Notes: generated by a model not told the origin, from the letters alone. Shown: positions 46,866 to 54,792, counted from the stretch's first letter. The stretch: 64,000 bases of DNA from Rhizobium sp. ZPR4 (GCF_040215725.1 NZ_CP157967.1:3652501-3716500), one strand, 5' to 3'. A program made the numbers and translations.

Positions 46866-47623
46866 TGGTCGCACAAGCGCTGCGGTTTTATGAAGCAATT
46901 TCCGACGCAGGCAGCCTCAGCGAACGGGAACTGGTTTCTTATTTTTGCTACATGATCACCGTTGAATTGGGGCAGCCCTCGGCGACCGCTAAAGCGGTGA
47001 ATGAATGCTTTGCTGCGTGCGATTTGAAAGTCCCAAGTCGAACAGCCTCGTATCTCTCCGAAGGGACGAAAAAGCCTCCTCTCACCTATGTCAAGCTTGC
47101 TGCTGGAGGCTATCGTTTACACCGGAATGCGAGCGATCAAATTTCAAGCAAGCTGGGCACTCGACGCATTGTTATACAAACGAGTACAGAACTGAGATCT
47201 TTGGAAGCCGGGTTTCCGGAAGGAGCGAAAAAGAAATTTCTTTCCGAGACTGTCGATTGCTTCGAAGCAAACGCCAATCGTGCAGCAGTGGTTATGTGCT
47301 GGATACTAGCCGTTGACCATATGTTTGATTTTGTTCTCACCCATCACCTTGCAGACTTTAACAACGCCTTAGCCGCCAACCCGGATAAGCGGATCAAAAA
47401 GATAGGTAACAAAGAGGACTTGAGCGAACTTCAGGAAAGCAAGTTCATTGAGTTATGTCGAGCAGCGAATATCATTTCGAACGATGTGCGCAAGATTTTA
47501 GATAATGCTCTCGGGGTTCGGAACACTGCCGCGCATCCCTCCAATGTGGAGATAGCACGCAGCAAAGCTATCGCTGTCATCGAAGATTTAGTTGCCAACA
47601 TACTGCGCAAATTTGTTATATAG
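46865..47623 (+). CDS. Second gene of the pair: winged-helix-like plus HEPN-like protein
   Basis: This 252-residue protein starts at a GTG that overlaps the previous stop by one base. Residues about 8-92 repeat the pattern of the first protein's C-terminal domain (GQPSATAKAVNECFAACDLKVPSRTASYL...GGYRLHRNASDQI). Residues about 122-250 are an all-helical domain with DHMFDFVLTHHLADF and LGVRNTAAHPSNVE. The latter holds Arg219-x4-His224, matching the Rx4-6H signature of HEPN domains, many of which are RNases in toxin or anti-phage systems. It is low-GC cargo. The likely role is an effector whose partner is the upstream protein; the activity is inferred. Confidence 0.82.
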   Translation: MVAQALRFYEAISDAGSLSERELVSYFCYMITVELGQPSATAKAVNECFAACDLKVPSRTASYLSEGTKKPPLTYVKLAAGGYRLHRNASDQISSKLGTRRIVIQTSTELRSLEAGFPEGAKKKFLSETVDCFEANANRAAVVMCWILAVDHMFDFVLTHHLADFNNALAANPDKRIKKIGNKEDLSELQESKFIELCRAANIISNDVRKILDNALGVRNTAAHPSNVEIARSKAIAVIEDLVANILRKFVI

Positions 47624-47845
47624 TGGGGGAAGCGCAAGTATCTTGCCCTTCCGTTTATCGTAGTTGATCCAGCCTGCGACTTGCTGAGGCCCGGTGAACT
47701 GCTCCGCAAACTTGTGTAGGGCTTCCTCGCACTGCTCTTCATCGGCCTTCTCGTCGTCCCTAGCCATGCTCTCCACCCAGTAGGCCACAGCCATAGTGAG
47801 GGCGCCCAGACGGTCATCATGAGCCAGCGCGACATACACATTCAT
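47588..47845 (-). pseudogene. C-terminal remnant of a T7-like terminase large subunit
   Basis: 85 codons starting MNVYVALAHDDRLGALTMAV. The HDDRL-x-AL-x-xAVAYWVESMARD run is what the end of the T7 gp19-type terminase nuclease domain looks like. The remaining 500 or so residues are missing, and the serine recombinase gene lies where they would be. An AGGGAG site precedes the ATG, so a short peptide may still be made. It overlaps the 3' end of the HEPN-like gene by 36 bases on the opposite strand. Confidence 0.6.
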
Positions 47846-47875
47846 GCTTACCCACTCCCTGAAAGCACATAGCAA

Positions 47876-48508
47876 TCATGTGACGGGTGTTTCCGGCGCG
47901 ACAAGCCTCTTTGTGAGTCGTGCTAGGGTTGACCGGCTGCATCCCGTTGCGTTCATAATGCTGCTCCACGATTGCCCATTCTGAAGCATCTGAAGGATTG
48001 CCGAATTCCGCCTCCTGTCTTCAGGCCGTCCTTTGTATTCGCCTCTGGCCTTGGCACCTGCTATCCCTTGTGCCTGCCGTCTGCGGCGGTCCTCATAGTC
48101 CTTGCGTGCGATGGCCGCTAACATGTCCAGCATCATGCCGTTGATCGCATCAAGCATCCGGCTCTGAATGTCGTCCTTGTCGGCTGACGCCAGACTCCAT
48201 GAAGTCGGGAGGTCCATTGCCACCACCCGGACATGGCGCGCACGGATTTCCGCCTTCAGCTTTTCCCAGTCATCCGCGTTAAGGCGGCTCAGCCGATCCA
48301 CCTGTTCGACCAGAAGAACGTCTCCCGGCTGGCAATCGGACAACAGTCGAAAGAGTTCAGGACGCTTTAGCGATGCGCCGCTCTCGTTCTCAATATATGA
48401 GGTCGCAATCTTCAGGTCGCGCTCCTCGGCAAAACGCAAGAGATCGGATTGGGCTCGGCTGGCATCTTGGTCCGCAGTGGACGCGCGAAGGTAGGCACGA
48501 ACAAACAT
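47876..48508 (-). CDS. Serine recombinase (resolvase/invertase family)
   Basis: This 210-residue protein has a catalytic domain at about 1-130 with VRAYLRASTADQDASRAQ, where the serine in the YLRAS motif is the nucleophile, and the VEQVDRLSRL segment with conserved Asp and Arg residues. A long helix and a C-terminal helix-turn-helix follow (GQSWSSIMNATGCSRSTLARL). This is the small resolvase/DNA-invertase form, not a large serine integrase. It may act on site pairs inside the element or be a remnant of a transposon; no res/inversion sites were identified. Confidence 0.92.
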   Translation of the reverse strand: MFVRAYLRASTADQDASRAQSDLLRFAEERDLKIATSYIENESGASLKRPELFRLLSDCQPGDVLLVEQVDRLSRLNADDWEKLKAEIRARHVRVVAMDLPTSWSLASADKDDIQSRMLDAINGMMLDMLAAIARKDYEDRRRRQAQGIAGAKARGEYKGRPEDRRRNSAILQMLQNGQSWSSIMNATGCSRSTLARLTKRLVAPETPVT

Positions 48509-49110
48509 GTATAGCCCCTTAGTCTGATTTGAGTGGTCTCTTTATCGGCGGTCTCTTTTGAGTTGTCAATGAGGCATTATCAGACTGAGGTGCTGCCGGT
48601 TCTCTTGAAGTATACCCAAATAGGTCCATAGGTCGCGTCTGCCGGCTGTGGCGGTCTTGCCGTGGCGAAAGGGATTTAGCGCGCGCGTTAAGGCGACAGT
48701 ATCGCGCGCGCGGAGAATGGGCGCGGGCGGGCATGGGGGTGGCGCTGGGTTCCTGTATATCGATTGCCCACTCAGATTTTTGGCAAAAACTAAGGCTGCT
48801 TGTTGATGTTGCGTCGTTCCACTCGACGGGCCGCGCTTCATTCTGTCCCCATAATTCACAGGGGTGCGATATTGACTATTTTGTCATGATCGAGTAGACG
48901 CGATGGCCTTTTTTAAGGCATTGATATGGCAATATTTTTTGGAATCGAATTGAATATTTTTCGATTTTGCGTCGCGGGCGAAGTTCAGAAACACTTGTCA
49001 AGCGGCGTGATTCGACATACAAAATCAACATCCTGTTGATAGCAGGAGCCTAAAAGGCCCCCACCGCAGTGGGGACCCAAATCCAGGCAGAAGTCTAGGG
49101 GAAGTCTGGG
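48509..49110. other. Intergenic region of the element with inverted GC repeats
   Basis: No convincing gene. It holds an inverted alternating repeat, gcgcgcgcg (48679-48687) and cgcgcgcgcg (48703-48712), separated by 15 bases. An AT-rich part lies at 48880-48970. There is a short hairpin ccccac-cgca-gtgggg at 49059-49074. A 97-codon minus-strand frame at 48566-48859 reads as chance. The content suits a control or replication region, but that is only a guess. Confidence 0.4.
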
Positions 49111-49239
49111 TTAAGCCGTGGTCACGCGCCAACGCGGCCAACGGCGGCAGTGAGAACGAACATGTTCCCACTCGCCCAGACGGAACCGCCAATAGTCAGT
49201 AACTGACACAGGGCGGAATGCGGGACATGATATTCTCAT
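49111..49239 (-). CDS. Very small Arg/Trp-rich protein (42 residues)
   Basis: A 42-codon gene with an excellent AGGAGG ribosome site just before its ATG. The product MRISCPAFRPVSVTDYWRFR, continuing LGEWEHVRSHCRRWPRWR, is rich in Trp and Arg and has two Cys. Similar short proteins with a RxRLGxWExVxxHCRxWPR pattern are, as I recall, common in rhizobia and their phages. Function unknown; it may bind DNA or RNA. It lies between the integrase and the recombinase on the same strand. Confidence 0.6.
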   Translation of the reverse strand: MRISCPAFRPVSVTDYWRFRLGEWEHVRSHCRRWPRWRVTTA

Positions 49240-49554
49240 ATCCCCCTCCTTTCTCATTGAGAGCAAGGAGGACTCGCTCTCACCAGTCCTTCGGCGCTTC
49301 ATGCGACGAAGCTAAGCCTCCCAGGTTTACTCCCAAGATGCCGCCCGAATGCCGCGGACAAGTGAACGCATAATCTAAATACTAGTATCACGACCTCGAC
49401 GCAAGGTGAGCCTGCGTGGAATGCCCCTAATTCCCCAGTATTTCACCGTGGAGAGGCGTTTGATTCGAGATTCACAATCTACCGTGCCTGGATGAAAAGG
49501 CGCCCAGTGGGGCTGTACGTCAATTCTATTGATGGTTCCGCACTTGTTCTTGCG

Positions 49555-50976
49555 CTAGGCCTGAGCTAGCGATTCGGTTTTCAGTCGGGGGGTGGGCAAT
49601 TTAACGGCTTCAACGCACGAACGTTTCTGTGTGTCAGATGGGCCACCAGAGTAGACCCTAAGCGTGATTGATTTGCGGCCTTCTTCATGACCCACAACAT
49701 CCGAGATGATGCTCTCTGGTGCCCCTGTCTGTTCGGCTTCTGTAACGAACCATCGCCGAAACGAATGGAAGTTCACCAGGCTGCGCCGCTGTCCGGGGCG
49801 ATTATCTTCCACCTTCAACTTCTTGCGATAGGCTGCGAAGCGCTTGCTGAAGACATCTCCTGCGTTGCGCTCTTTAGCAAGCTCGTGAAATAACCAGTCG
49901 TTACCTGCCTTATCTTTCTTTCTGCGGCAGACGATTTCGATAAGATCGGGATGGATAGGCACCTTTCTCGCCGCCGCCGCAGTTTTGCCCTGCTGGATAT
50001 CGAAATGGCCCTTGCCTTTCTCGTCTAGTGGGCACTCATCGACCCATAGAGTGACCACCTCCGCAAGCCGCATGCCAGACAATGCGGAGATGCGCATGGC
50101 ATCGTGGAGCTGCTGTTTGAATGCAGGATTGATGCTGTTAGGGAAGGGCGCGTGAAGCAGTGTCTGCATTTCCTCAGTCGTAAAAGGGCGCTCGGTTACA
50201 TCACTGCCACGCTCGACCCGCCTGCCCCGACTCGGCATCACCTGTCCATCCCAAGGGTTCTTACTGGAATAGTGGCCCCTCATAATTAGCCAGTCCCAGT
50301 AAAGCTTTACGCTGCCAAGGTGCTTCTTCGCGGTGGATTTGTGAAGTGGTGCAATTACCGCAGAAACATAACGGCCCGCCACTGCGCGGTCGACTTTGGC
50401 GAGAAGCATATCCTCATTCTTGGCCCACTGTGCAAAGCGTTTTACAAGGTTTCGGCGTTCATCTGTAGTCTTCGGCGCTAGCTTGGCCTCCTTCAGATAC
50501 GCTTCGATGTGGTGATCTACTTCCACCTTGCCGTGGACGATACTGATAAAGCGACGGCGAGCTACGTCACCATGGTCCTGCCCGATCTGTTCAGCCGCAT
50601 CCTCGAGTAGGGTCATAGGGTCATGCGCCTCTTCGTCGCTAAGGCTCGCTTTATCCCGGTTTGTGATCTTGGCCGTCCACGCCACAGGGTCTTTCGCGCT
50701 TTCCCCTATTTCAGAGATCCAAGCTTCAGCAATCTCTTTAATAACGTCAACATTGCCCAGTCTCAGACGGCCATCACGCGCATCTCGAAATAGCTTGTCG
50801 GTCTCCCGCTCAATTTGATCACGTCTTGCCATCGCAAGTCTGATGTCGCCTGTTTCGAGGTTCTTTAGGTAGGCGCTTTTCCCATCGAAGTGGATGCGTA
50901 TTGCCTGCGGAATGTCTCTCTTGAACCAGTATTTTAGACCGCGTAGGTCAAGATAGCGGCGAGATTTATTCGACAT
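49555..50976 (-). CDS. int: Tyrosine site-specific integrase of the element
   Basis: This 473-residue integrase has an N-terminal arm-binding-type domain of the YLDLRGLKYWFKRDIP (DUF6538-like) kind. A SAM-like core-binding region follows at about 150-245 and a catalytic domain at about 262-450. The catalytic residues are Arg303 (LSGMRLAEV), His404-x-x-Arg407 (FHSFRRWF), His430 (VVGHEEGRKS) and the nucleophile Tyr442 (RVYSGG). It sits about 90 bases inside the right att repeat and reads inward from it. Candidate arm sites begin five bases upstream of the start codon, so binding there could also repress its own expression. Confidence 0.95.
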   Translation of the reverse strand: MSNKSRRYLDLRGLKYWFKRDIPQAIRIHFDGKSAYLKNLETGDIRLAMARRDQIERETDKLFRDARDGRLRLGNVDVIKEIAEAWISEIGESAKDPVAWTAKITNRDKASLSDEEAHDPMTLLEDAAEQIGQDHGDVARRRFISIVHGKVEVDHHIEAYLKEAKLAPKTTDERRNLVKRFAQWAKNEDMLLAKVDRAVAGRYVSAVIAPLHKSTAKKHLGSVKLYWDWLIMRGHYSSKNPWDGQVMPSRGRRVERGSDVTERPFTTEEMQTLLHAPFPNSINPAFKQQLHDAMRISALSGMRLAEVVTLWVDECPLDEKGKGHFDIQQGKTAAAARKVPIHPDLIEIVCRRKKDKAGNDWLFHELAKERNAGDVFSKRFAAYRKKLKVEDNRPGQRRSLVNFHSFRRWFVTEAEQTGAPESIISDVVGHEEGRKSITLRVYSGGPSDTQKRSCVEAVKLPTPRLKTESLAQA

Positions 50977-50980
50977 TTCA

Positions 50981-51003
50981 GACCAATCATTCAGACCAAG
51001 TTT
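50981..51003 (+). repeat. Candidate integrase arm-type sites, right end
   Basis: GACCAA repeats at 50981 and 50994 form a 23-base block matching 38650-38672 with one mismatch, immediately upstream of the integrase gene. Confidence 0.65.
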
Positions 51004-51063
51004 CAGTCGCGATTAGCATGTAAAATCAAGTGTTTCAAGGGTTTGAGAAGGTGTTGTGGAGAG

Positions 51064-51080
51064 CCCGCTTAGCTCCACCA
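51064..51080 (+). repeat. attR core
   Basis: A 17-base copy of the tRNA-Ala 3' end (cccgcttagctccacca), identical to 38556-38572. It marks the right junction of the element. The DNA to its right is what originally followed the tRNA gene. Confidence 0.9.
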
Positions 51081-51128
51081 GCCTTCGCTCTCCGAGCTTC
51101 GGCTCGGCAAGTCAGCAGACGAAGGCTG
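51079..51128. repeat. Structured tRNA-flanking inverted repeat before the GIY-YIG gene
   Basis: Arms cagccttcg (51079-51087) and cgaaggctg (51120-51128) enclose a compact ccgagc-ttcg-gctcgg hairpin (51092-51107) with a UUCG-type tetraloop. The left arm begins within the CCA of the tRNA-end copy, so before the element integrated this structure directly followed the mature tRNA-Ala. The rest of the stretch up to 51402 shows no gene. Confidence 0.6.
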
Positions 51129-51402
51129 TCACGCTGAAGTTGCGCAGCAACGAAAGCGGACTTTTTCCACTCGGTACAGATTAGTCTTTCTCTATTTCGC
51201 TTTTATGGGCGGACTATTTGATCGAGCTTCCGCTCGGCGAAAGGTCAAGCTTGATGAGCGGAAGACGGCGAAGGCTGTTCCGCAGTGAGCGAAATAGATC
51301 TCTCCGAATCTCCGTCAGCAATTTAGTCTCGAAGACATTGTTCGGATAACCGGAAGTAGCGCCCTGGTTGTGATCTTGCCGCCATGCGCTATCATGCTGT
51401 GC

Positions 51403-51642
51403 ATGAAGTATGTTTACGTCCTCCGAAGCTGTGGTTTTCCTGATCGTCACTATGTCGGCGTGACTGGGGACCTGAAAGCCCGTCTGGCGAAGCACAACGC
51501 CAGAGAAGTGCCTCATACATCGAAATATGCGCCGTGGTCGGTGAAAACCTACATCGGCTTTTCCGATGAAGCGCAGGCGTTCGCGTTCGAAAAATATCTC
51601 AAATCCGGATCAGGTCGCGCCTTTGCCAAGAAGAGATTGTAA
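51403..51642 (+). CDS. Small GIY-YIG nuclease-fold protein
   Basis: This 79-residue protein is essentially one GIY-YIG domain: YVYVLRS at the GIY position, HYVGVTGDLKARLAKHN for YIG and the catalytic Arg, and the conserved Glu in AFAFEKYLKSGSGRAFAKKR. The ATG at 51403 begins MKYVYVL; the frame is open 11 codons upstream without family features. Proteins this short (UvrC-N/YhbQ-like) lack a DNA-binding domain and their roles are poorly known. It follows the tRNA-derived junction and the inverted repeat at 51079-51128. Confidence 0.88.
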   Translation: MKYVYVLRSCGFPDRHYVGVTGDLKARLAKHNAREVPHTSKYAPWSVKTYIGFSDEAQAFAFEKYLKSGSGRAFAKKRL

Positions 51643-51746
51643 CTGCCCTTCGGCAAGATTCTTGCGTTGAACAAACGTCACAATCCTCCGCATCCCCCCA
51701 ACTCCATGCTAGCCTCCAATCCTCCGCAACCTACCCCGATTCGCCC

Positions 51747-52182
51747 ATGACCAGACGGCGCCGCCGTCGTCTCATCAAGACTCGCCGTACCGTGACGAGG
51801 CTTTTGCCCGTTGCCTCGATCGCTTTTCTCGCCGGCATGACCGATGCGGTCGGGCTGATGCTGACGGGGAATTTCGTGTCCTTCATGACCGGCAATACGA
51901 CGCCGGCGGCGATTGCCTTGGGGACGGGGGATTTCGGCCATGCGACGGTGCTGTTTTCCGCCATTCTGACCTTCATTGCCGGCAATGCGCTCGGCATCGT
52001 CATCGCCCATGCGGCGGATCGGCGCGCTTCTCACCAATGCCCTTGGCGTCTGGGCACTCTGGCTGGTTTCGATGGTCGCGCTCGTGCTGGCGCTATCAAC
52101 CCTTTTCATCCCCCGTCCACTGCAGCGCCGCTTCAATCAGCGGCTGATGATGGCGGCCCCGACAGCGCGGCGAATGAAATAG
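51747..52182 (+). pseudogene. Degraded DUF1275 (YoaK-like) membrane protein gene
   Basis: The first part (to about 52020) reads TRLLPVASIAFLAGMTDAVG, then LTGNFVSFMTGNTT, which is the DUF1275 N-terminus. The C-terminal helix (NALGVWALWLVSMVALVLAL) continues in a different frame from about 52015 to 52182. The two parts sum to about 150 residues against the usual 220 or so, so an internal stretch is deleted and the join is out of frame. The remaining protein would be non-functional. Confidence 0.75.
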
Positions 52183-52254
52183 CCACATTGCAGCGCACAA
52201 AAATCTGCTAGTGAGAAAAACGAATCGTTTTGCCGACAAGCCTAAGGATATGCC

Positions 52255-53046
52255 GTGTTCGTTTTTTCGAAACTTGTCTGGATTTTCGGTCAGCCGCTGT
52301 CGCTGGCGTTTCTTTTCGTTCTCCTGGCATTTGTCGCCGTTCTCCTGCGCTGGCGCGCCACGGCCATCATCTCGTCGCTCTTATCGGTGCTGATTCTGTT
52401 CGTTTCGCTTTATACGACAGCCGGCGCCTATGTCGTTCAGGGGCTGGAAGAGCGTTTTCCGCATCCGGCGGCTGATCCTGCCGATCTCAAATGCATGATC
52501 GTGCTCGGCGGCGCCACGCAGAATGAGGTGACGACGGCCCGTGGCGGCTACGAGCTCGATTCGGCCGGTGATCGTTTGATCGAAGCGCTGCGTCTTGCGC
52601 AGAAATATTCGCAGGCGCGTATCGTGATCTCGGGTGGCGATGGCTCGATCGGTGGCACCTATGAGGGCGATGCCGTCATCTCCGAGCGTTTCTTCACCGC
52701 GCTCGGCATTCCGACAAGCCGCATGGTCGAGGACAAGACCTCACGCACCACCTTCGAGAATGCCGTCAACACGAAGGAGCTGCTGGCGCAGAATGGCCTT
52801 TCGGATTGCCTGCTCATCACTTCGGGCTTCCACATGCCGCGCTCGATGGGCATCTTCCGCAAGCAGGGCATTCCCGTCGTGCCATGGCCGGTCGACTATC
52901 GCAGCACCGGCAAGGAAAGCCTCGGCCTCGACTTCACACAGCCTTCGCGCAATGCGCAGCTGCTGGCGACCGGCCTGCGCGAATGGGTGGGTCTGGTCGG
53001 CTACTATGCCGTCGGCCGCACCTCGGCGCTCTATCCCGAACCGTAA
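52255..53046 (+). CDS. YdcF/ElyC-type DUF218 membrane protein
   Basis: This 263-residue protein has two N-terminal hydrophobic helices (about 5-55), then a DUF218 Rossmann-like domain: CMIVLGGATQNEV, the RIVISGGDG loop, EGDAVISERFFTALGIP, EDKTSRTTFENAVNTKELL and LLITSGFHMPRSMGIFRKQG. Such proteins are linked to envelope carrier-lipid or peptidoglycan homeostasis (ElyC, SanA). The start is a GTG with AAGGA upstream. Its convergent neighbour ends 25 bases away. Confidence 0.88.
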   Translation: MFVFSKLVWIFGQPLSLAFLFVLLAFVAVLLRWRATAIISSLLSVLILFVSLYTTAGAYVVQGLEERFPHPAADPADLKCMIVLGGATQNEVTTARGGYELDSAGDRLIEALRLAQKYSQARIVISGGDGSIGGTYEGDAVISERFFTALGIPTSRMVEDKTSRTTFENAVNTKELLAQNGLSDCLLITSGFHMPRSMGIFRKQGIPVVPWPVDYRSTGKESLGLDFTQPSRNAQLLATGLREWVGLVGYYAVGRTSALYPEP

Positions 53047-53071
53047 CGTGTCCGCCTTTTCCTGAGATTGC

Positions 53072-53551
53072 CTATTTCTTCGAGATCGTGACGAATTTGG
53101 TGCCGCGCACCCTGACGGTGATTTCGCAGACGGCTTCGCCATCTTTGCGGTCGCAGAAGCGCGGATGCATTTTCATCACCAGCACCATGTTGCCGAAACG
53201 CTGGATGAAATCGTAGCCGTAAATCTGCGCGGTGGCGACGAGCAGATAGCCGCCTTCGGCGACCTGGACGTAGAAATTATAGGGGCAGCCCTCGTCGGTG
53301 CAGTAGGGGCCTTTTTCTCCCTTGCAGGTGATCTCGCCCTCGTTGACGACGATATCCATCAGCTTGTCGTTGTTGATGTCCTGCTGGGTGGCGAACTTGT
53401 CGCCGAAGTTCACCTGGCCGTCGCAGCTCTTGGTGAAGTGGTCCTTCTCGAAGGCCACGGGGTCCTGCAGGATCGATTGCTGCGCTTCGGCCACGGCGGG
53501 CATGATCACGAGAGCGACGAGGTTGAGGAGTACGATCAGCAGGGATTTCAC
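53072..53551 (-). CDS. Conserved hypothetical secreted protein
   Basis: This 159-residue protein has a signal peptide (VKSLLIVLLNLVALVIMPA, cleaved near AEA-QQS) from a GTG with AAGGA upstream; the frame is open 64 codons further but that part is basic and non-conserved looking. The mature part has four to six cysteines (KSCDGQ, EITCKGEKGPYCTDEGCPYNF, RFCDRK, EAVCEI), suggesting disulfides, and a QQDINNDKLMDIVV run that resembles an EF-hand-like or FG-GAP loop. It is probably periplasmic. Function unknown. Confidence 0.78.
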   Translation of the reverse strand: MKSLLIVLLNLVALVIMPAVAEAQQSILQDPVAFEKDHFTKSCDGQVNFGDKFATQQDINNDKLMDIVVNEGEITCKGEKGPYCTDEGCPYNFYVQVAEGGYLLVATAQIYGYDFIQRFGNMVLVMKMHPRFCDRKDGEAVCEITVRVRGTKFVTISKK

Positions 53552-53691
53552 GGGGGATTCCTTTTCGAAGCGCCGCCTCGGCCACCATAACAGCCGCAGC
53601 CGCTGCGACATCTTTGCACGCGCCTGCTTGCGCGACCCTTGCCGTCGTGATTCATTTCGGAAAAATCGCCGGCCTCCCGTTGGAGTTTTCG

Positions 53692-54327
53692 ATGTCGCTT
53701 CTCTCGTTTCTTGACTATGCCGGCGTCGCCCTTTTTGCCGCAACCGGCGCGCTTGCCGCCTCGCGCAAGCAGCTCGATCTGATCGGCTTCCTGTTCCTGG
53801 CAGCCGTCACCGGCATCGGCGGCGGCACGCTGCGCGATATCGTACTTGGCCGCGTGCCGGTCTTCTGGGTGCTGAACCCGACCTACATCATCATCTGCGC
53901 TGTGGTCGGCGTGCTGGTCTTTTTCACCGCGCATCTCTTCGAATCGCGCTATCGGCTGCTCATCTGGCTCGATGCCGTCGGGCTGTCAGCCTATTGCGTG
54001 ATGGGGGCGGCCAAAGGCATGGCGGCGACAGGTTCGCCCACCGTTGCGATCGTCACCGGCGCGCTGACGGCGACCTTTGGCGGCATCCTGCGCGATCTCT
54101 TGGCAAACGAACCCTCGGTGCTGTTGCGGCCGGAAATCTATGTGACGGCCTCGCTTGTCGGCGCAGGCGTCTTCACCGCCGCCAATGCGACGATGCTGCC
54201 GCTTTATGCCTCTGCGGGGCTCGGTGTGATCGCGGCCTTTGCGGTGCGTGGCGGCGCGCTCTGGTTCGGCTGGACCTTTCCGACCTATCATCACAAGCCC
54301 GGCCGACATCCGGACGATGTGATGTGA
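53692..54327 (+). CDS. TRIC/UPF0126-family membrane protein (YicG-like)
   Basis: This 211-residue protein has seven hydrophobic segments built from two glycine-rich repeats (GVALFAATGALAASRKQLD with GGGTLRDIVLG, and GLSAYCVMGAAKG with GGILRDLLANE). This is the bacterial trimeric intracellular cation (TRIC) channel fold; some members have been tied to glycine or cation transport. The ATG at 53692 has GGAG six bases upstream. It is convergent with irr. Confidence 0.9.
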   Translation: MSLLSFLDYAGVALFAATGALAASRKQLDLIGFLFLAAVTGIGGGTLRDIVLGRVPVFWVLNPTYIIICAVVGVLVFFTAHLFESRYRLLIWLDAVGLSAYCVMGAAKGMAATGSPTVAIVTGALTATFGGILRDLLANEPSVLLRPEIYVTASLVGAGVFTAANATMLPLYASAGLGVIAAFAVRGGALWFGWTFPTYHHKPGRHPDDVM

Positions 54328-54369
54328 CAGGGGGGTTTTGCAGCAGGGTGAGCTGACGCGGCGCTTGTC

Positions 54370-54792
54370 TTAGCGCTGCTGCTTGCGGCGCAGGCGGATC
54401 ACCACGTCGACATGGGCGATTTCCATGCCCTTCGGCGGTTCGGGCAGATTATCGATGGTCAGATTGCTGATCGGAATATCCAGCACTTCGTTGTGGCCTT
54501 CGACAAAAAAGTGATGGTGATCGGAGACGTTGGTGTCGAAATAGGTCTTGGTGCTTTCGACGGCGAGCACGCGGATCAGGCCTGCCTCGGTAAATTGATG
54601 CAGCGTGTTGTAGACGGTCGCGAGCGAAACCGGAACGCCGGCGGCAACAGCTTCCTCATGAAGCTCTTCCACGGTCAGATGGCGGTCGCCCTTGGCGAAG
54701 AGAAGATCGCCGAGCGCGATGCGCTGCCTGGTCGGCCTCAGGCCCACATTGCGCAGCCTGCTCTCGATCGCGATTTCGGCTTCTTCCGCCAT
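54370..54792 (-). CDS. irr: Iron response regulator Irr (Fur family)
   Basis: This 140-residue Fur-superfamily regulator has a winged helix at about 8-85 (LRPTRQRIALGDLLF, VPVSLATVYNTLHQFTEAGL) and a dimerisation domain with the His-rich SDHHHFFVEGH (His92-94) used for haem or metal sensing. The N-terminal GCPWHD haem motif of Bradyrhizobium Irr is missing, as in Rhizobium Irr. Irr represses haem and iron-using genes and activates others under iron limitation. It is divergent from fabA, the usual arrangement in this family. Confidence 0.92.
   Translation of the reverse strand: MAEEAEIAIESRLRNVGLRPTRQRIALGDLLFAKGDRHLTVEELHEEAVAAGVPVSLATVYNTLHQFTEAGLIRVLAVESTKTYFDTNVSDHHHFFVEGHNEVLDIPISNLTIDNLPEPPKGMEIAHVDVVIRLRRKQQR

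Noticed and set aside
48679..48712. Possible CRISPR-like or tandem repeat
   Set aside because: Only one pair of short alternating GC tracts; no repeat-spacer periodicity here or anywhere else in the window.
48566..48859. A 97-codon minus-strand frame in the element's intergenic region
   Set aside because: Low-complexity Pro and Arg, no ribosome site, and it spans the alternating GC tract.
53072..53551. Secreted protein as an EF-hand calcium sensor
   Set aside because: Only one partial DINNDKLMD-like loop is visible, too little to call a calcium-binding protein.
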